NCBI GenBank assembly: GCA_021927905.1
Contig: BLLK01000019.1
Span: forward strand, 558,001-622,000
Direction of reading: 5' to 3'
Length of the DNA: 64,000 bases
Source: Chaetoceros tenuissimus
Lineage: Eukaryota; Bacillariophyta; Thalassiosirophyceae; Chaetocerotales; Chaetocerotaceae
This document shows, piece after piece, positions 37,801 to 49,739 of the stretch (within the stretch, counting starts at the first letter, position 1; each line of letters starts with the position of its first letter). Under the pieces are notes generated by a model. The model had not been told where the DNA came from, did not search any database, and saw only the letters and a list, made by a program, of their open reading frames with translations. A program made the position numbers and the translations under genes.

Positions 37801-40800
37801 TTCTGTCAACTACAGGTGGCAATAAGCTTGATACGGAAGATGCATTTTGCACACCATGCTCGCATGCAAGTGATATCACCATTACTCATGACTCGTTGGT
37901 ATTGACTTTACCAAAGGCTGATTACAACTCTGCTACAGAAGTAAAGTTCTATCATTACGTAGATGAAGTAAAAACTGAAATAGGACAGGAAGATGTTTTG
38001 TCTACGAAGTATACTTCACCATCAGGTGATCCTGTTTTTGCATTTTCGCAATTGGACCCAAGTGCGCAGTATTCTATCGATTTTGAGTTGCCCATTGGTG
38101 GTTTGAAGACTTTTCATTCTTGCTCTCTCATTACTAGCTGTTCTTGCTCCAGCAAAAATGAGGTAACTGGAATGATAGAAACTACAGGAAGGCCGACAAA
38201 TTTCGAGGTGTTTCAAGACAATGGACATATCATGTTTACATTCGTTGACAACTCCCTGTGTGATGAAGCTTATTCTTTTGAGCGCTTTGATGAAGTAAAC
38301 GAATTTATGTCACCTTTTGTTGGAAAGGGAATCAGTTTCACAGATGATTATGTTCATACTTCAGAGACCGACTGTGGTAAGATTGGATTTGCTTCTCACT
38401 CTTTTCAAGATAATTTCATTTTGTACTTACCAAGAATACTTCTCATTTCACAGGAACACTTGCTGCTCCAGGAAACGTGTTATCTGACGATTTAAAAATT
38501 TCCCGACTAAAAGTAGGGAAACTGTACGATTATTGTGTACGTGCAGTAAAGGTAAGTTTCACTGATTGTTCTTGAGCCGATGAAGATAAACATTTGGTTC
38601 ATCTAACCACAAATTCATAAAATTGAAAGAAATCATCCCACATGTTGCACATGAATTATGAAGGCGAATCCATAAAATTAACATCTTCCGTCCCAAATTG
38701 TGTATCACACATGGTTTTGTGGGAAGCTGTCATTGATGGTTTGGTGACAACTGCGCCAAATAGTGGTTCTTTGCCAATCAAAGAGGTAGCCATTCATTAT
38801 GAACTTCTCGATCCTTTACACCAACCGATCGATTGCGAAGGATGCTCGGGAGAAGTTAAAAGTGGAGAAGGAGGTGAATTTGAGATTCACATCAAGTCAG
38901 CACATCCTCGTTTTGTTGACTCTGAGGATACTCAATTTCCAATCCGTCTCAAATATTCAAAAAGCACATTTGTCCATAAAAATGGCGTAGATAAAGAAAT
39001 CAAACACGAATTTTTGTGTAATAATGGTGTTGACATCTGTGATGCAGAAGAGGGGAGTATAGAGTTTCTAACTCACTTGCAACTCGGAAAGAAATTGCAT
39101 ATCTACGATGATACTTCTGTGCCATTTTCCGGAAGTATTGTATATTATGAAACAGAGTTTGCAGGTTCTTCCGGGTGTCCTGTTGTTGAAGCTGAGGTTT
39201 GCCTTATGCACAATACTTCTGTAGGAATCGAAGAGGAATTAGTATGCACGGAAACCGATGGCGAAGGAATGTATGTGGCTCCTGTTGTGATAGGTTCAGT
39301 TGTCCAAGCAGTCGATGTAGTTTTCCATTCTCATTCTTTTGTACAACATCCTCAAAATGACGCCGATTACGAGAAAGGAATCCATATTGAGGAGGATGGA
39401 TTGTACATTGGAAACGATTTTGTTGACATCGCAACTTCTAATTTATTTGTAGAAGGTATGTTGTTTGTTATCTTTTTAGAAATATTTGTCTTAGCCAAGA
39501 ACTCTAACAAAAATGGATTGAATTTGAAAGTGGCTGGAGGATACTGCAACTATGACTTGGGAGAAAGTATAATTACAGTCAATATCATGGGATGTGAATG
39601 GTCTAAAGAGATAACACAAAGCGAATACAGAGCTGTTCACCAATCTCTGCCTGCAGCTATTCTTGAAGTTCAAGTTACTGATGTTCGAAATGATATCGGC
39701 GACAGTCGCGAATATATCAAGGATGCATTTCAAGACCCACCCATTATTCGTACAAAGGATCTACGTGACATTTCGGACTACGCCAAAGATATTGAAAAGG
39801 GAGAGGAAGAAGAAATCGAAGGAGATTCTGGTACAGCTCAGGATTCTGTCAAAGATGATACAGGAGATCCCAACGAAGCTTTGGATGAAGAGAAGACTGT
39901 TAGATTTCAATATGACGGTATTCTCGATATCGACATGGAGTTCTTTACATTGGAGAATGGAAAGGAAACAGCATTAACTCAGAGTACCGCATGTTACAAA
40001 TCTTCTCTTGATGACGACACAAATTCCTTTTACGTAATTGATTCAAACAGAATTTTTATTGTCAGGGCATTCCTTAACTTCCTAATCATACCCGAGGAGA
40101 ATAAAAGATGCTATGAAGTCAGAGATGACCAATACAAGGTGGTAATCACAAGCAATGTTGGTCTCGACACCAATCCTGGTTCAGAGGAATATATTAGGGG
40201 ACTTTCTACAGAGCAAAGACAACTCTTATCTCTATGTTCAAATATCCCAATTAAAAATGAGACTACTGGAGAAACAAGTGCATCTGGCCCTTGTGTCGTC
40301 GATGTTGTCATGACGGAGCTTGAGAACTCAGGTGGAGATATCAAAAGGAAGGCTCAAGCAGAATATTCCCTTGCTACTGGAAGACCAAACCCTTTGTAAG
40401 TATTCTTATGTTTATCTTCTTTTTTCCACAATCTTCAATGATCTAATCAATTTGAAATCTCTCCAGTGGGTCGTTTACAAAGAGAATTTTCTTCTCTGTT
40501 TCTGGTGCAACTGCAGATTTACAACACAAAACCGAATTTTTCATACAGGGTACCTACAAGAAAGGACCTGGTAATTCATTTGCTCTTCCTACACATAAAC
40601 CTTTGATGATCATCAGAGATCCTCCTGGCGGGAACTCATATGCCAAATATAGCAATGTTGTGACTACAATCAAATCCGTGTCAGACCATCATCAGGTCAG
40701 TAGTTCCGGAGGTCTTGGTCTTGGTTTATCTGCCCAAGCCGGTATCAATACTCAGGCTTGTGTTGGTGCTGGTGGAGGAATTATGGGGGTGATTGCACTT

Positions 40801-43800
40801 ACATGTATGGAAGCCGGGGAAGGAGAAGCAAGTGGGAAATTAAACCTTGGAACCTCTTTGGATACGGATCTGTTCAATGCTGATACAGAAACTACCAATT
40901 CTTTTTCAACGACTTGGTCGTATACTACAAGCTCACACCCAGCAAGAGCAGGGGCAGAATCTGATGTCTTTGTTGTTCCAAATTTAAATGTTGTATATAC
41001 AGAAGTTTACCAGGTTTATTGGAATAGTACAGACTGCAAACCTAGTCTTGTACCTAAAATTGACACTGCTCCAATCGAATATGAATTTCCGACAGTTTTT
41101 GAATTCGACGTGGGTAAGTATATTCTCATATTATTCCTTTTTATTGTCTTAACATGAGTTAACATATCTATTTCTTAATCACAAAAGGTCAAAATGCCAA
41201 CAATGAACCTGCCTTGTCTTTCTATTCACGAATGCACTTGGAATTGGTCAAGATTCCAGAATTAGAGAAAGGAATATCTTCATTAGAAAGAATAGCAGAC
41301 AGAGAAGATGAAGAAGAGGAAAAGCTAGTTGTTCTCAATAACTCTCTCGACGGATGGAGAAACACTCTTGAAATGGATCGTGTAGCAAAAGAAAAAGCAA
41401 TCAAGGAAAAAGGCTCGATTTCAGATTGGTTTACCGATCCAAATGATAATGTAATTGATGATGTACTCGTTAGAGATATTCCTAGTGATGAATCAGATGG
41501 TTGGAGATTGATGTTTGAAAGAAGAGACTTGCCATCATATAATGCACCAGCGCGCGGGCATTCATCCACAACAAGGTATTATACTTCAAGCATCTTGTTT
41601 TTTCCACATTGGAAAATTGAAAATATCAAACTATTTGCAAAAGGTGAAAGAATTGACACTACGGATGGAACTCCCATCCAAGAGGGTGGTGGAGAGCCGA
41701 CAAGAGCATTTTCTGGTGGAGTATGGACCGATGATTCTCAAACCCTTCCCAACGAACTATATGTAGGTGTAACCAAGTTGCCATTGCATTATGCAGTAGA
41801 TAAAGTGGAGTTTCATTATGAAACTAAAATTGATGACGAGGGCAGAGATTGGAAAAATCGAAAAATTGAAAAAATAATCCTACAGAGAATTGTTAATGAC
41901 AACTGGGAAGATTTTGTAGAGCTATCATTAAAGAATCAAGATGGCCCAGAATACATTTTTGAAAACCTTGCTCCTGAGAAGGAAGATGAGTATGCTGATT
42001 TAAAAGAGGATATTGAAATTGGTGCAGATGGAGATGAATTCAAACCACAGTACGCTGGTCTTGTACCAGAGAAATTTATTGGAAAGGCAGAATTTCTGCC
42101 AAGTGGAAAGAAAATACTTGGTGTTAAGAGCGAACTGGAAGGACGGAAAACAATAAAGAATGCAAAGAGAGTACAATTCGCAGGTGATGCTGGAATGCTT
42201 AAGATTTCCATGTCAAAAGATGCCATGGCGTCTTTTTCAGGCCAAAATTGCAATGCCGCGGGTTTAATAGCTGGTGCTGCAGTAGGACTTAGCTTTGCTC
42301 CACTCACTCCATTTGCAGCTGCTGGTGCCATGGTGGGTAATGCAATTAATGGTTGTAACTACGCATTAGATCTAAGCGCTTCTACTGGCGATTGGGGGCT
42401 GGTGGGGGAGGTATTCTCTGTTGGTACTGAGGCTAAGTTTAATGCTGATTTCTCACTTGTCATTAAACATTCATCAGTAAAATCAGAGGCCAAAGAAACA
42501 GAAACATCCATTACATTTGGTAAGTCGATGAAGTGATATTCTAAATATCGTTTGTTTAGACATAACTTACAAACGTTTTGAAAAAGGTTTGGGAGATCCG
42601 AATGAGGGTGATGAATTTGTGGTTGATATTTATCATGATCCTATCTATCATAATTTCGTTTTCAATACAGTGGCAGGTAGAAGTAGATGTAGATACGAGG
42701 AGGGTACCATTGCTATAGAGCAACCTGACATTAAAATTGTCTCGTACCCATCTCAGTACATTTTCCCAGACGACTCAATGGAGTTTGAAGTAGATTTCAC
42801 AAACATTGGTGAACATGAAAGCCAATTTTTGATTTCTCAAGATGTTGGTGATGACGGATCATTCTTAAAAACAATGCTTGACAACACTTTTTCACTCAGT
42901 TACTATGGTACTCAAGTATTTCTACACAAAGAAAAAACAATGAGAAGAAAACTTCGAGTTTACAGAGGTCCTGATGAGTATACATTCAAGCCAGTCCAGC
43001 TCACCTTGAAAAGTAAGTGCGAGCAAGACATGGAATATCTTATCAAAACTGTTACTGTTCCACTATATAATTCTGTGGACAACAACGGGACACAATCGTT
43101 GAAATGGCTGGAACCTTGTCCTAAAATTGAGTGGGCTAGTAATATAAAGAGAGACCGCAAGTTCCTCCTCAACACAAAGTCAGAAGATCAGGACTTTTTA
43201 CCGGTAGTTGTCTTCAATCCTTCTGCCTCCAAATCCAAAACACTAAAATCTTTGGTCGGAAATAGACTTGAGCATGTCTTTTTGTTGTATCGCGAACAGG
43301 GAGAAAATACTTGGAGGAATGCGAAAAATGAAAGTCTATTAGATGTTGACTTTGCTCAAGACCCAGTCGAGGAGGATTTCTTTGGATATGCTAAAGCTGA
43401 TTGGCTGGTTGGGAATGGACTTCTAGCCGATGGAACATATGAGATTGTTGTTGAATCCCGCTGTACAGACGTTGGTGGTCCAGAAGATTTCTCATTCAAT
43501 AGAGAAGAAATAATCACAGGTGTCATTGATTTATCTAATCCGGAGCAATATGGTCAAGCTTTACCTCTACGAGAGGAAATTATTGTGGGAGAGGAAATTA
43601 AGATTGTCTTTACAGAAAATCTAGATTGCAACACTCCTTTGAGTTTCGATATTGAATTACGAGTTCCAACCTTGGATAAACCTCTGAACAAACGTGAAGG
43701 CCTCTTTGTAATCTGCGAAGGAAGAACAATTAGTGTTCAAGTCGACCTTACTGTCGGTATTGATCCAGAGCAGATTCTTGGACAGCCATTTGAAATCGAG

Positions 43801-44832
43801 ATTGGAGCAATAGGTAAAACTGGACTTGGTGAGATCCGCGACGTGAATGGGAACCCAACGGTGAAGGAGAAGGGTAACATCAAATTCTCTAGACGCTTTG
43901 GCATGTTGGACTTATCAAAAGCTTCCACATCTTTTGACTTTGAGATGAGAAATCTCATCTGTACAGAGAAGAACATAGATGAGCTAATACAGGATGCAAC
44001 CTCTGCAATTTCATCAAGATTGGATGGTACTCCATCAGATGCTATTCAAGTCAAGAGTGTACATTGTCATGATGTCAATACTGCGGTTGCTTCTGTTAAA
44101 CTCAATCCAATGAGGGGAGACTCCAACGAGTCTCTAGGAAAGAATTCCGATCGTAGATTGAAAGAAAACATGAATTCGTTTAACTTATTCAAACAGATTC
44201 AAAGTGCCGATGTAGCTGGTGAAAATGGAAGAAGACTGTCAGCAATGGCTCAGGCAAATCTCTTCAAATCTGTCCGTATCATTCCTCATAGTGATGACAT
44301 GAAGAAATTTGTCACCAAAGAAAGTGACAGGAAGGAAGAAGAGTTTTTGTATTACCTATCATCCTTGAAGAGCAATGGACATGGTCACTATTCCAAAGAC
44401 TCGAGAGACTTGGCAGAGACTGTGAATCACGATGGAACAACTATTGAAGATGCAGTGGAGAATACCAACGTCGAAGACAGTCAAATGATGAAAGGAATTG
44501 ATGCTCTACAGAGACAGCTTGAGCAAAAAAAGGTAGATGAAATCTCTGCTTTGAAGAGAGAACTTGAGAAGGAAAAGGAGGAAGATAGAAGACATGAAGA
44601 CGAAAGAATGGCCAAGATGGAGAAAGAAAAGGAGGAAGATAGAAGACTCGAAGATGAAAGAATGGCAGAGTTGATGAGAGAACTCAAAGAATCTAGATCC
44701 GAAGACATGAAATCAATGTTCATGTTTCAAGTAGGAATGGTGGTACTTGGTTGTGTAGCTACAGGTCTAGCAATCTACATTCACTTTACGCGTGCGAGAA
44801 AAGCTTCTGACAGTACCAATTCATTGGTATAA
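22864..44832 (+). CDS. Giant mosaic lectin-domain surface protein, ~6,695 aa, 25 exons
   Basis: Exons, joined by phase and GT..AG signals: 22864-23208, 23341-23997, 24092-24917, 25008-25363, 25442-25466, 25599-25844, 25912-26398, 26469-26940, 27011-27733, 27802-27989, 28074-28579, 28646-30003, 30081-31295, 31366-32157, 32225-33022, 33099-33318, 33387-33613, 33684-34691, 34761-35726, 35793-38376, 38454-38551, 38630-40395, 40467-41113, 41188-42519, 42587-44832. The 30004-30080 intron is the least certain; the start may be the ATG at 22930. Modules in order: polar N-terminus; hydrophobic segment ending ASAW (~295-313); ricin-like region; Pro-Ser repeats; four or five Cys-rich CC-x-C modules; discoidin-like domains; QxW repeats; two C-type-lectin-like domains; more discoidin-like domains; DPPGG domain; two Gly/Ala-rich hydrophobic patches; coiled coil; C-terminal anchor (~6655-6682). 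Role inferred: surface adhesion or carbohydrate binding. Confidence 0.82.
24719..25209 (+). repeat. Pro-Ser repeat block (PSDIPS/PSSxPS) of the giant gene
   Basis: Low-complexity hexanucleotide-to-30-bp repeats coding for PSDIPSDQPSSVPSS-type units, interrupted by the 90-bp intron 24918-25007. Such PSxxPS linkers are common in diatom secreted and frustule-associated proteins. Similar shorter linkers recur before each Cys-rich module (25622-25680, 26166-26262, 27220-27320, 27480-27600). Confidence 0.85.
25202..27480 (+). other. Series of Cys-rich CC-x-C modules in the giant gene
   Basis: Repeated units of about 60 residues share the frame C-x-D…W-x-[VF]…C-x-[DHE]…LC…(F/Y)-x-x-(A/Q)-A-CC-x-C-x-GG: CRDEPGWRVGG…ACCVC, CQDESEWFFDT…ACCICGGG, CTDVSDTWRVGG…ACCVCGGG, CVDDPNWYFDE…ACCACNGG, CEDISAWKVGG…ACCACGGG and CKDDPNWFFDY…ACCICNGG. 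Exon borders often fall inside the CC-x-C motif. Two alternating subtypes (WRVGG and WYFDE) are visible. I recognise the pattern as frequent in diatom secreted proteins but cannot name a function. Confidence 0.75.
27820..30003 (+). other. Discoidin (F5/8 type C)-like domains in the giant gene
   Basis: Codons around 27830-28280 give a discoidin-like unit (DGDVDTDQ, WWDVDL, VRITREAQ, LREVEVFGYE), and 28780-29980 give three related units with TWRLFLQSTYDIWDILKIK, NWRLLVEQDSIWDVSEIKMF and SWRITAINQNSPWDLLRLRF, each separated by EFTFSEPV or ISFSFEKAK-type strands. Such domains bind glycans or membrane surfaces in other proteins. A ricin-like Cys/Gly segment lies between them at 28290-28680. Confidence 0.65.
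30640..33640 (+). other. Ricin-type QxW repeats in the giant gene
   Basis: The peptides HQRWIWEERG, AQQWTIDPSRRI, RQKWRLDDDNRL, HQRWAQDSSGRI and NQKWIVDFEGRI, with partner FQWDSNGRI/FYWDSNKEI strands, recur about every 45-60 residues. This is the QxW signature of beta-trefoil lectins, though loops are long and the trefoil borders are unclear. Confidence 0.65.
32508..34370 (+). other. Two C-type-lectin-like domains in the giant gene
   Basis: First: 32508-32910, from YVCLNKS through AWINGND and WIRGEPNDYKSNEDCAEY to YWNDRNCADRLPALY. Second: 34002-34380, from YICLDKN through PWIAGSDS and WASGEPNDYWASEDCIQM to WNDRNCGSELAS. Both keep the EPN and WND motifs that ligate calcium and sugar in canonical C-type lectins, with Cys on either side, so carbohydrate binding is plausible. 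Confidence 0.85.
40597..41030 (+). other. DPPGG-type extracellular domain of the giant gene
   Basis: MIIRDPPGGNSYAKYSNVVTT-type sequence, followed by a Gly/Ala-rich stretch and FSTTWSYTTSS … RAGAESDVFVVPNLNVVY. The same order recurs in the second copy (46650-47260). I recall similar DPPG…S-Y and AGxxSDxFxxPxLNVxY motifs in large extracellular proteins of protists and bacteria, but no assigned function. Confidence 0.55.
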
Positions 44833-44941
44833 TTTAGTTGCTTAATTTATGTTAGAGTATAGTGATGCAAATTTAATCATAAATATAAATCATTTCAAAT
44901 GTTTCTTACTGTAGATACGCTGCGTAGTGAGTACAAGTTGT
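44508..44941 (+). repeat. Near-identical 3' repeat, copy A
   Basis: Codes for the juxtamembrane coiled coil and membrane anchor and includes the 3' flank. It matches 51882-52259 with only a few differences by eye, apart from a 54-bp extra coding unit here (about 44612-44665). Confidence 0.92.
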
Positions 44942-45375
44942 GAATGGAAACGTGAGTTAAGACCACAAACAGAAGTGAAAGAGGCTCACAACGGCGTTCC
45001 TGCAGCTGTACTAGAAGTTGAAATTCTTCAAATCAAAGAGAGTGATACCGATAATATTATTCAGCACATCACAGATTCCTTCAGAGACCCATTAGTTATC
45101 CGCACTATTGACCTCAAATCGGTTGGAGTTGCTGAAAGCAAACTAAGTCAAGCGGAAAGAGGTAGATTTCCATCGAGCAGTGGAATCTCGACTGATTACT
45201 ATCAGAATTCAAACCTAGCTAATCAAGACGATAGAGAGGATGAAAAAGTGTGGTTCCAATATGATGGAACTTTAATACTTACTGTCGATGTGGAGACAGA
45301 TGAGAAACTTCCTTCCTGTGGAATACCACTCGATGTCAACGCAAACTCGTTTCATATTCTTCCCTACATGACAAC

Positions 45376-46219
45376 TTTTAACAGCAGAGTCGTGTAAGAA
45401 TACCTGATTTTTGTGAGTTTTTGCTGCAAAGTGAAAATGCTAATTTCGGCTCCAATGGATGCGCAATAAAATACTAATACCTTTCTAAAAGCTCTTTTTA
45501 CGCTTGTTTCAAAACTGTAATCGACGAGAGCGCGCAAGCTTTCTGAGTCGAGAAAGTACCCTCTAAAATAGCTTACTTCGGTTATGTCACAGTTTGATTG
45601 CAACCATATTTCTCGCCACAAAATGAGTTGACGAACGCAAGAAGTTACAAATAAATTCTTGAAGTTATTGTGTGAATGAATATGTAATTAGTTTAACCAT
45701 AGAGTAAAAGCAAGTATTTCTATCGATTGCCTCTTTGGAGGGATTTTCTTTGATTCTTTCTCGTACGTACGGACTGTACCAACAATGGCACAATTTCCGT
45801 CATTGGTCTGTGAAATCGATTGAATTTGAAGCCAATTTCGAATCATGAATCGACCATGTCTTCTATACACTCAAATAAATCATTTTGAAGTTGACCTACA
45901 ACAAATATAACTACATAAATATTTAGAAAACTATTGAAATGAAAATTATGTAACTTCTTGCGTTCGTCAACTCATTTTGTGGCGAGAAATATGGTTGGGA
46001 TTCAACACCAAATATTTAAAAAAGTGGCGATCTCGTCTTACGAAAAGCTAAATTTCTCGACTCAGAAAGCTTGCGCGCTCTCGTCGATTACAGTTTTGAA
46101 ACAAGCGTAAAAAGAGCTTTTAGAAAGGTATTAGTATTTTATTGCGCATCCATTGGAGCCGAAATTAGATTTTCACTTTGCAGCACAAAATCGGTATTCT
46201 TACACAACTCTGCTGTTAA
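45376..46219. mobile_element. Fold-back (long terminal inverted repeat) element
   Basis: Arms of about 270 bp (45378-45650 and 45950-46219) are inverted copies, with 116 bp perfectly paired (45440-45555 against 46053-46168), and enclose a loop of about 300 bp. Termini read TTAACAGCAGAG…CTCTGCTGTTAA. GACAAC flanks both sides (45370-45375, 46220-46225) as a likely 6-bp target duplication, two bases off the left end. No transposase ORF is present, so it is non-autonomous. It interrupts the second copy of the giant gene between codons for NSFHILPYM and TTVEVRYEI. Confidence 0.85.
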
Positions 46220-49200
46220 GACAACCGTGGAAGTAAGATACGAAATAAAAAAAGATGTCTTCTGTGACGCAGTTGAAGAGGATTACAAACTTTCCGTGGT
46301 GAGCGAATTAGGATTAGATCAGAATTTAGGTTTCAAGCAATTTTATGACAGTTTAGAAGAAACAGACAAAACCTTTCTTGCAGCATGCTCCAACGTCGCT
46401 CCTCCTGGAGGCACTGCATCAGGACCATGCCTATTCAACATCACACATAATGATGCTGGTAGAAACGCCAAAGCTGAAGTTTATTTAGCCACAGGTAGGC
46501 CAAATCCTGTAGGCACCCATACAAGAAATGTTTTCATTTCTGTAACAGGTGGAACTGAATCTCCTCAGCACAAAGCTGCATTTTTTATTGATGGGCTTTT
46601 TAGCAAGGGTAGCGGCAATTCTTTCGCATTGCCTACACATGAGCCAATTATGATCATTAGGGATCCACCGTAAGTTTTCTTAAATCTTTATATTTCAACT
46701 TTGATGATACTTTAGCTAATGGAAAATGACTTGTTTGTTGCGCAATTTATGAAAGGGGTGGAGGATCGTACGCCTCTTATCAAAATATTGTTACGACTGC
46801 AAAAGTTATAACTGTTTCAGATAAAACTTCGTCAACCGGTGGATTTGGTCTGACACTACGCTATGGGTTGGAAACAGAAATGGAGCACTGTCTTGGATTA
46901 GGTGGAGTGATGGCGTGTAATGTACGATATCTTTTTTTTTATTGAATTTGCATCGAAATAACTCTGCCAGCTAATTTTTGTGTTCATCTCATTTTAGGAC
47001 TTGTCCAGTAACAGAAACTTTATTGAGACTCCACTCAAGATCGGTATGGGTACCGACTTTCGAAATAAGGATTATTCGAAGTCTACAACTTTCTCGACGA
47101 CTTGGTCCTATACAACTAGCGAAACGCCGGCAAGGTAAGAAACTTTTGAATAGATGCATTGAATCATTTATTTTATTGGTGCTTTCCTAATCCTTTATAT
47201 AGAGCTGGTGCAGAGAGCGATGTATTCGTCACTCCCAATTTGAATGTGAAATACGAAGTAGTTGATATTATTGAATGGAATCATACCAAATGTGAGCCAA
47301 TTAGGAACGAAACAACAAATGAGTTTCCATCTAATATTGCATTTGACGTGAAAGCACCTGAAAACAAGCCTGCTCTCTCGTTTTACTCCAGATATCATAT
47401 TAAAACATTCAAGATTCCAGAACTTGAGGATTCAATTGCTTCACAAATAGAAATAGTCAATAAAGTTCAAAGTCTCATCGATAGAAATAGTGAAGAAAAT
47501 TTATGTTGTTCGGTAGGGAATGGTTATTGCAAGGGTATCAAACAGACTAATGAAGATGGTAGCAATGCTGAAGGCAGACTATGTGAACAAAAAGACTTGG
47601 AAGAAGAACGAAAACAACTACAAGTTGTTAATACATCTGCAACTAGTTGGAAGAATGTCTTGATAAATTCAACTCAAACGAATGGAAATTCCATCACGAA
47701 TTGGTTTAACAAAGACAAAATCAAAACAGAGACACAAGACCAATTTAAGGAACATTCCTCAGCTTTAGCTCCAGATATGTTGATCGATAGTGCAGTGGAT
47801 CTCAAAGATGCATGAAACTTATTAAATGAAGTATCTGAAGGTAGTCGAGATGTTTCAGATATCAGCTCCACAACTAGATTGCAATTTAGTGGAGACAGTG
47901 GAAGTTACACATATACTTTGTCTGATACTTCCTTTGAGTCTTTTACTAGACAAAACTGCGCTGGTCTATATCCAATACTAGGTGCTGGTATAGCCACTGG
48001 GGCAGGTGCACTTATTGGAGGTGCGACGGTCGGAACTGCATTTGGTGGGTTCTCTGGTGTACTTGCGGCCGTTGGAGCAGGTATGGGGGCAACTGCATTT
48101 ATCCCAATTGCAGCAAGTGCATCTATAATTTCTAATGCAATTGCTGGTTGCAATTACGTACTTGATCTATCAGCAAGTATGGGTGATACAGAATATGATG
48201 GAGCATTGTTTAGTGCATATATAGGAGGAAAAAGTTCATTTGGTAAGAGTTGTTCTTTCCATTTTTTTCAACTAAAAACAAATTCTTATTTTCTTTCATT
48301 CAGATTTTGCAATACAAGTCGAACACACGTCAACTGAATCAGGGTCGAGAGAAGAGGAAACATCTGTTTCATTTACTCTGTCTGATCCTGACGACGGAGA
48401 TGAATTTGTGGTCGATGTTCTTCACGATCCTAGATATAACAGTATCATGTTCAAGACCGTCTCAGCAATTAGTCGATGTGTTTTCGAGGAGAACACAATT
48501 GCTGGTGAGGACCCAGGAGCAAAGATAACATCTTATCCATCTTCGTTTATATTCCCTTCTGAGCCAATGACTTTTGAAGTAGAATTCTCAAATTTGGGAG
48601 AGTATTCCTCTACTACTTATTTTTTGATTGCTCAGGACAGAGATAGCAAGGGAGCAGTACCAATGGTTAAAGTGGACAATGGATTCCAAATCACAGAATC
48701 CGGATATGTCATTGGTATGAACAAGGATCAAACCATACGAAAACAAATTTCTGTCTTCCGGGGTAATGGATACAATTTTGAACCTGTTCAGCTCGTGTTC
48801 AAGAGCAAATGTGAAGACGGCATGGCTAATGTAAAGAAGACTGTCACGATTCCATTATCAAATTCCAATACAGGTAATGGCACTCAAGCTTTAAAGTGGG
48901 TCGAGCCATGCCCAACAGTGTCATGGGCTGGAGAACTGAAACGAGAAAAACGATTTGTTCTCAACACTTTGTCCAACAACCCGAATAAAATCCCAGTGAC
49001 AATATTCAATCCTGTTGCTGGAACTGGTGTCAAATTTACCAACATGGCAGACACTGGGAGGTTAACAAATATCTTCATTAGATACAGAAAGTTGGGAAGT
49101 GTAGATTGGAAATATGCATACACACTTAATGATGAGAATGAACTTGTTAAAGTTGATTATATTCAAGATCCAGACATTGAAGATGATTACGGTTACCTCA

Positions 49201-49739
49201 CTTTGGAATGGAATCTCAAGGCCGGAAATGTGGCAGAGGGATCTTATGAAATTGCTGCCGAGACTCAGTGCACAGATATCGGTGGACCTTCTGAATTTCT
49301 GTCCTATAGAGAAACACCCATCAAGGGAGTTTTAGATTGGACAAGACCTGAGCAGTATGGAAAACCTCTACCTCTTCGTAATGATATCATTGTAGGAGAG
49401 GAGATTGCTGTCGTATTCTCTGAACCTCTTGACTGTTCCTTTCCTTTTAGTTTCGACATGAAGGTGACTATATTCATGAATGAACCTGAGTTAAAAACAC
49501 TTGAACTAGACAAAGACAACCTGAAAGTCATTTGCGAAGGTCGCAAAATTGGTTTCCAATTAGACTTGGACTTTGGACTCGAGCCGTCTCGACTAATAGG
49601 CATGAAGTTTGAAGTAGAAATTGGTCAGATTGGTCCTAACAGCGTTTCTGTCATCAAGGATGTAAATGGAAACCCAATGGACCTTTTGAAAGGAAATGTC
49701 AAATTTGAAAAGAGATTTGGTCCTCGTAGAGAGGTGTGA

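Noticed and set aside
39457-39495. A 39-bp intron inside exon 22 of the giant gene (GTATGT…TTAG)
   Set aside because: It is shorter than any other intron here and the frame is open through it, so I left it coding.
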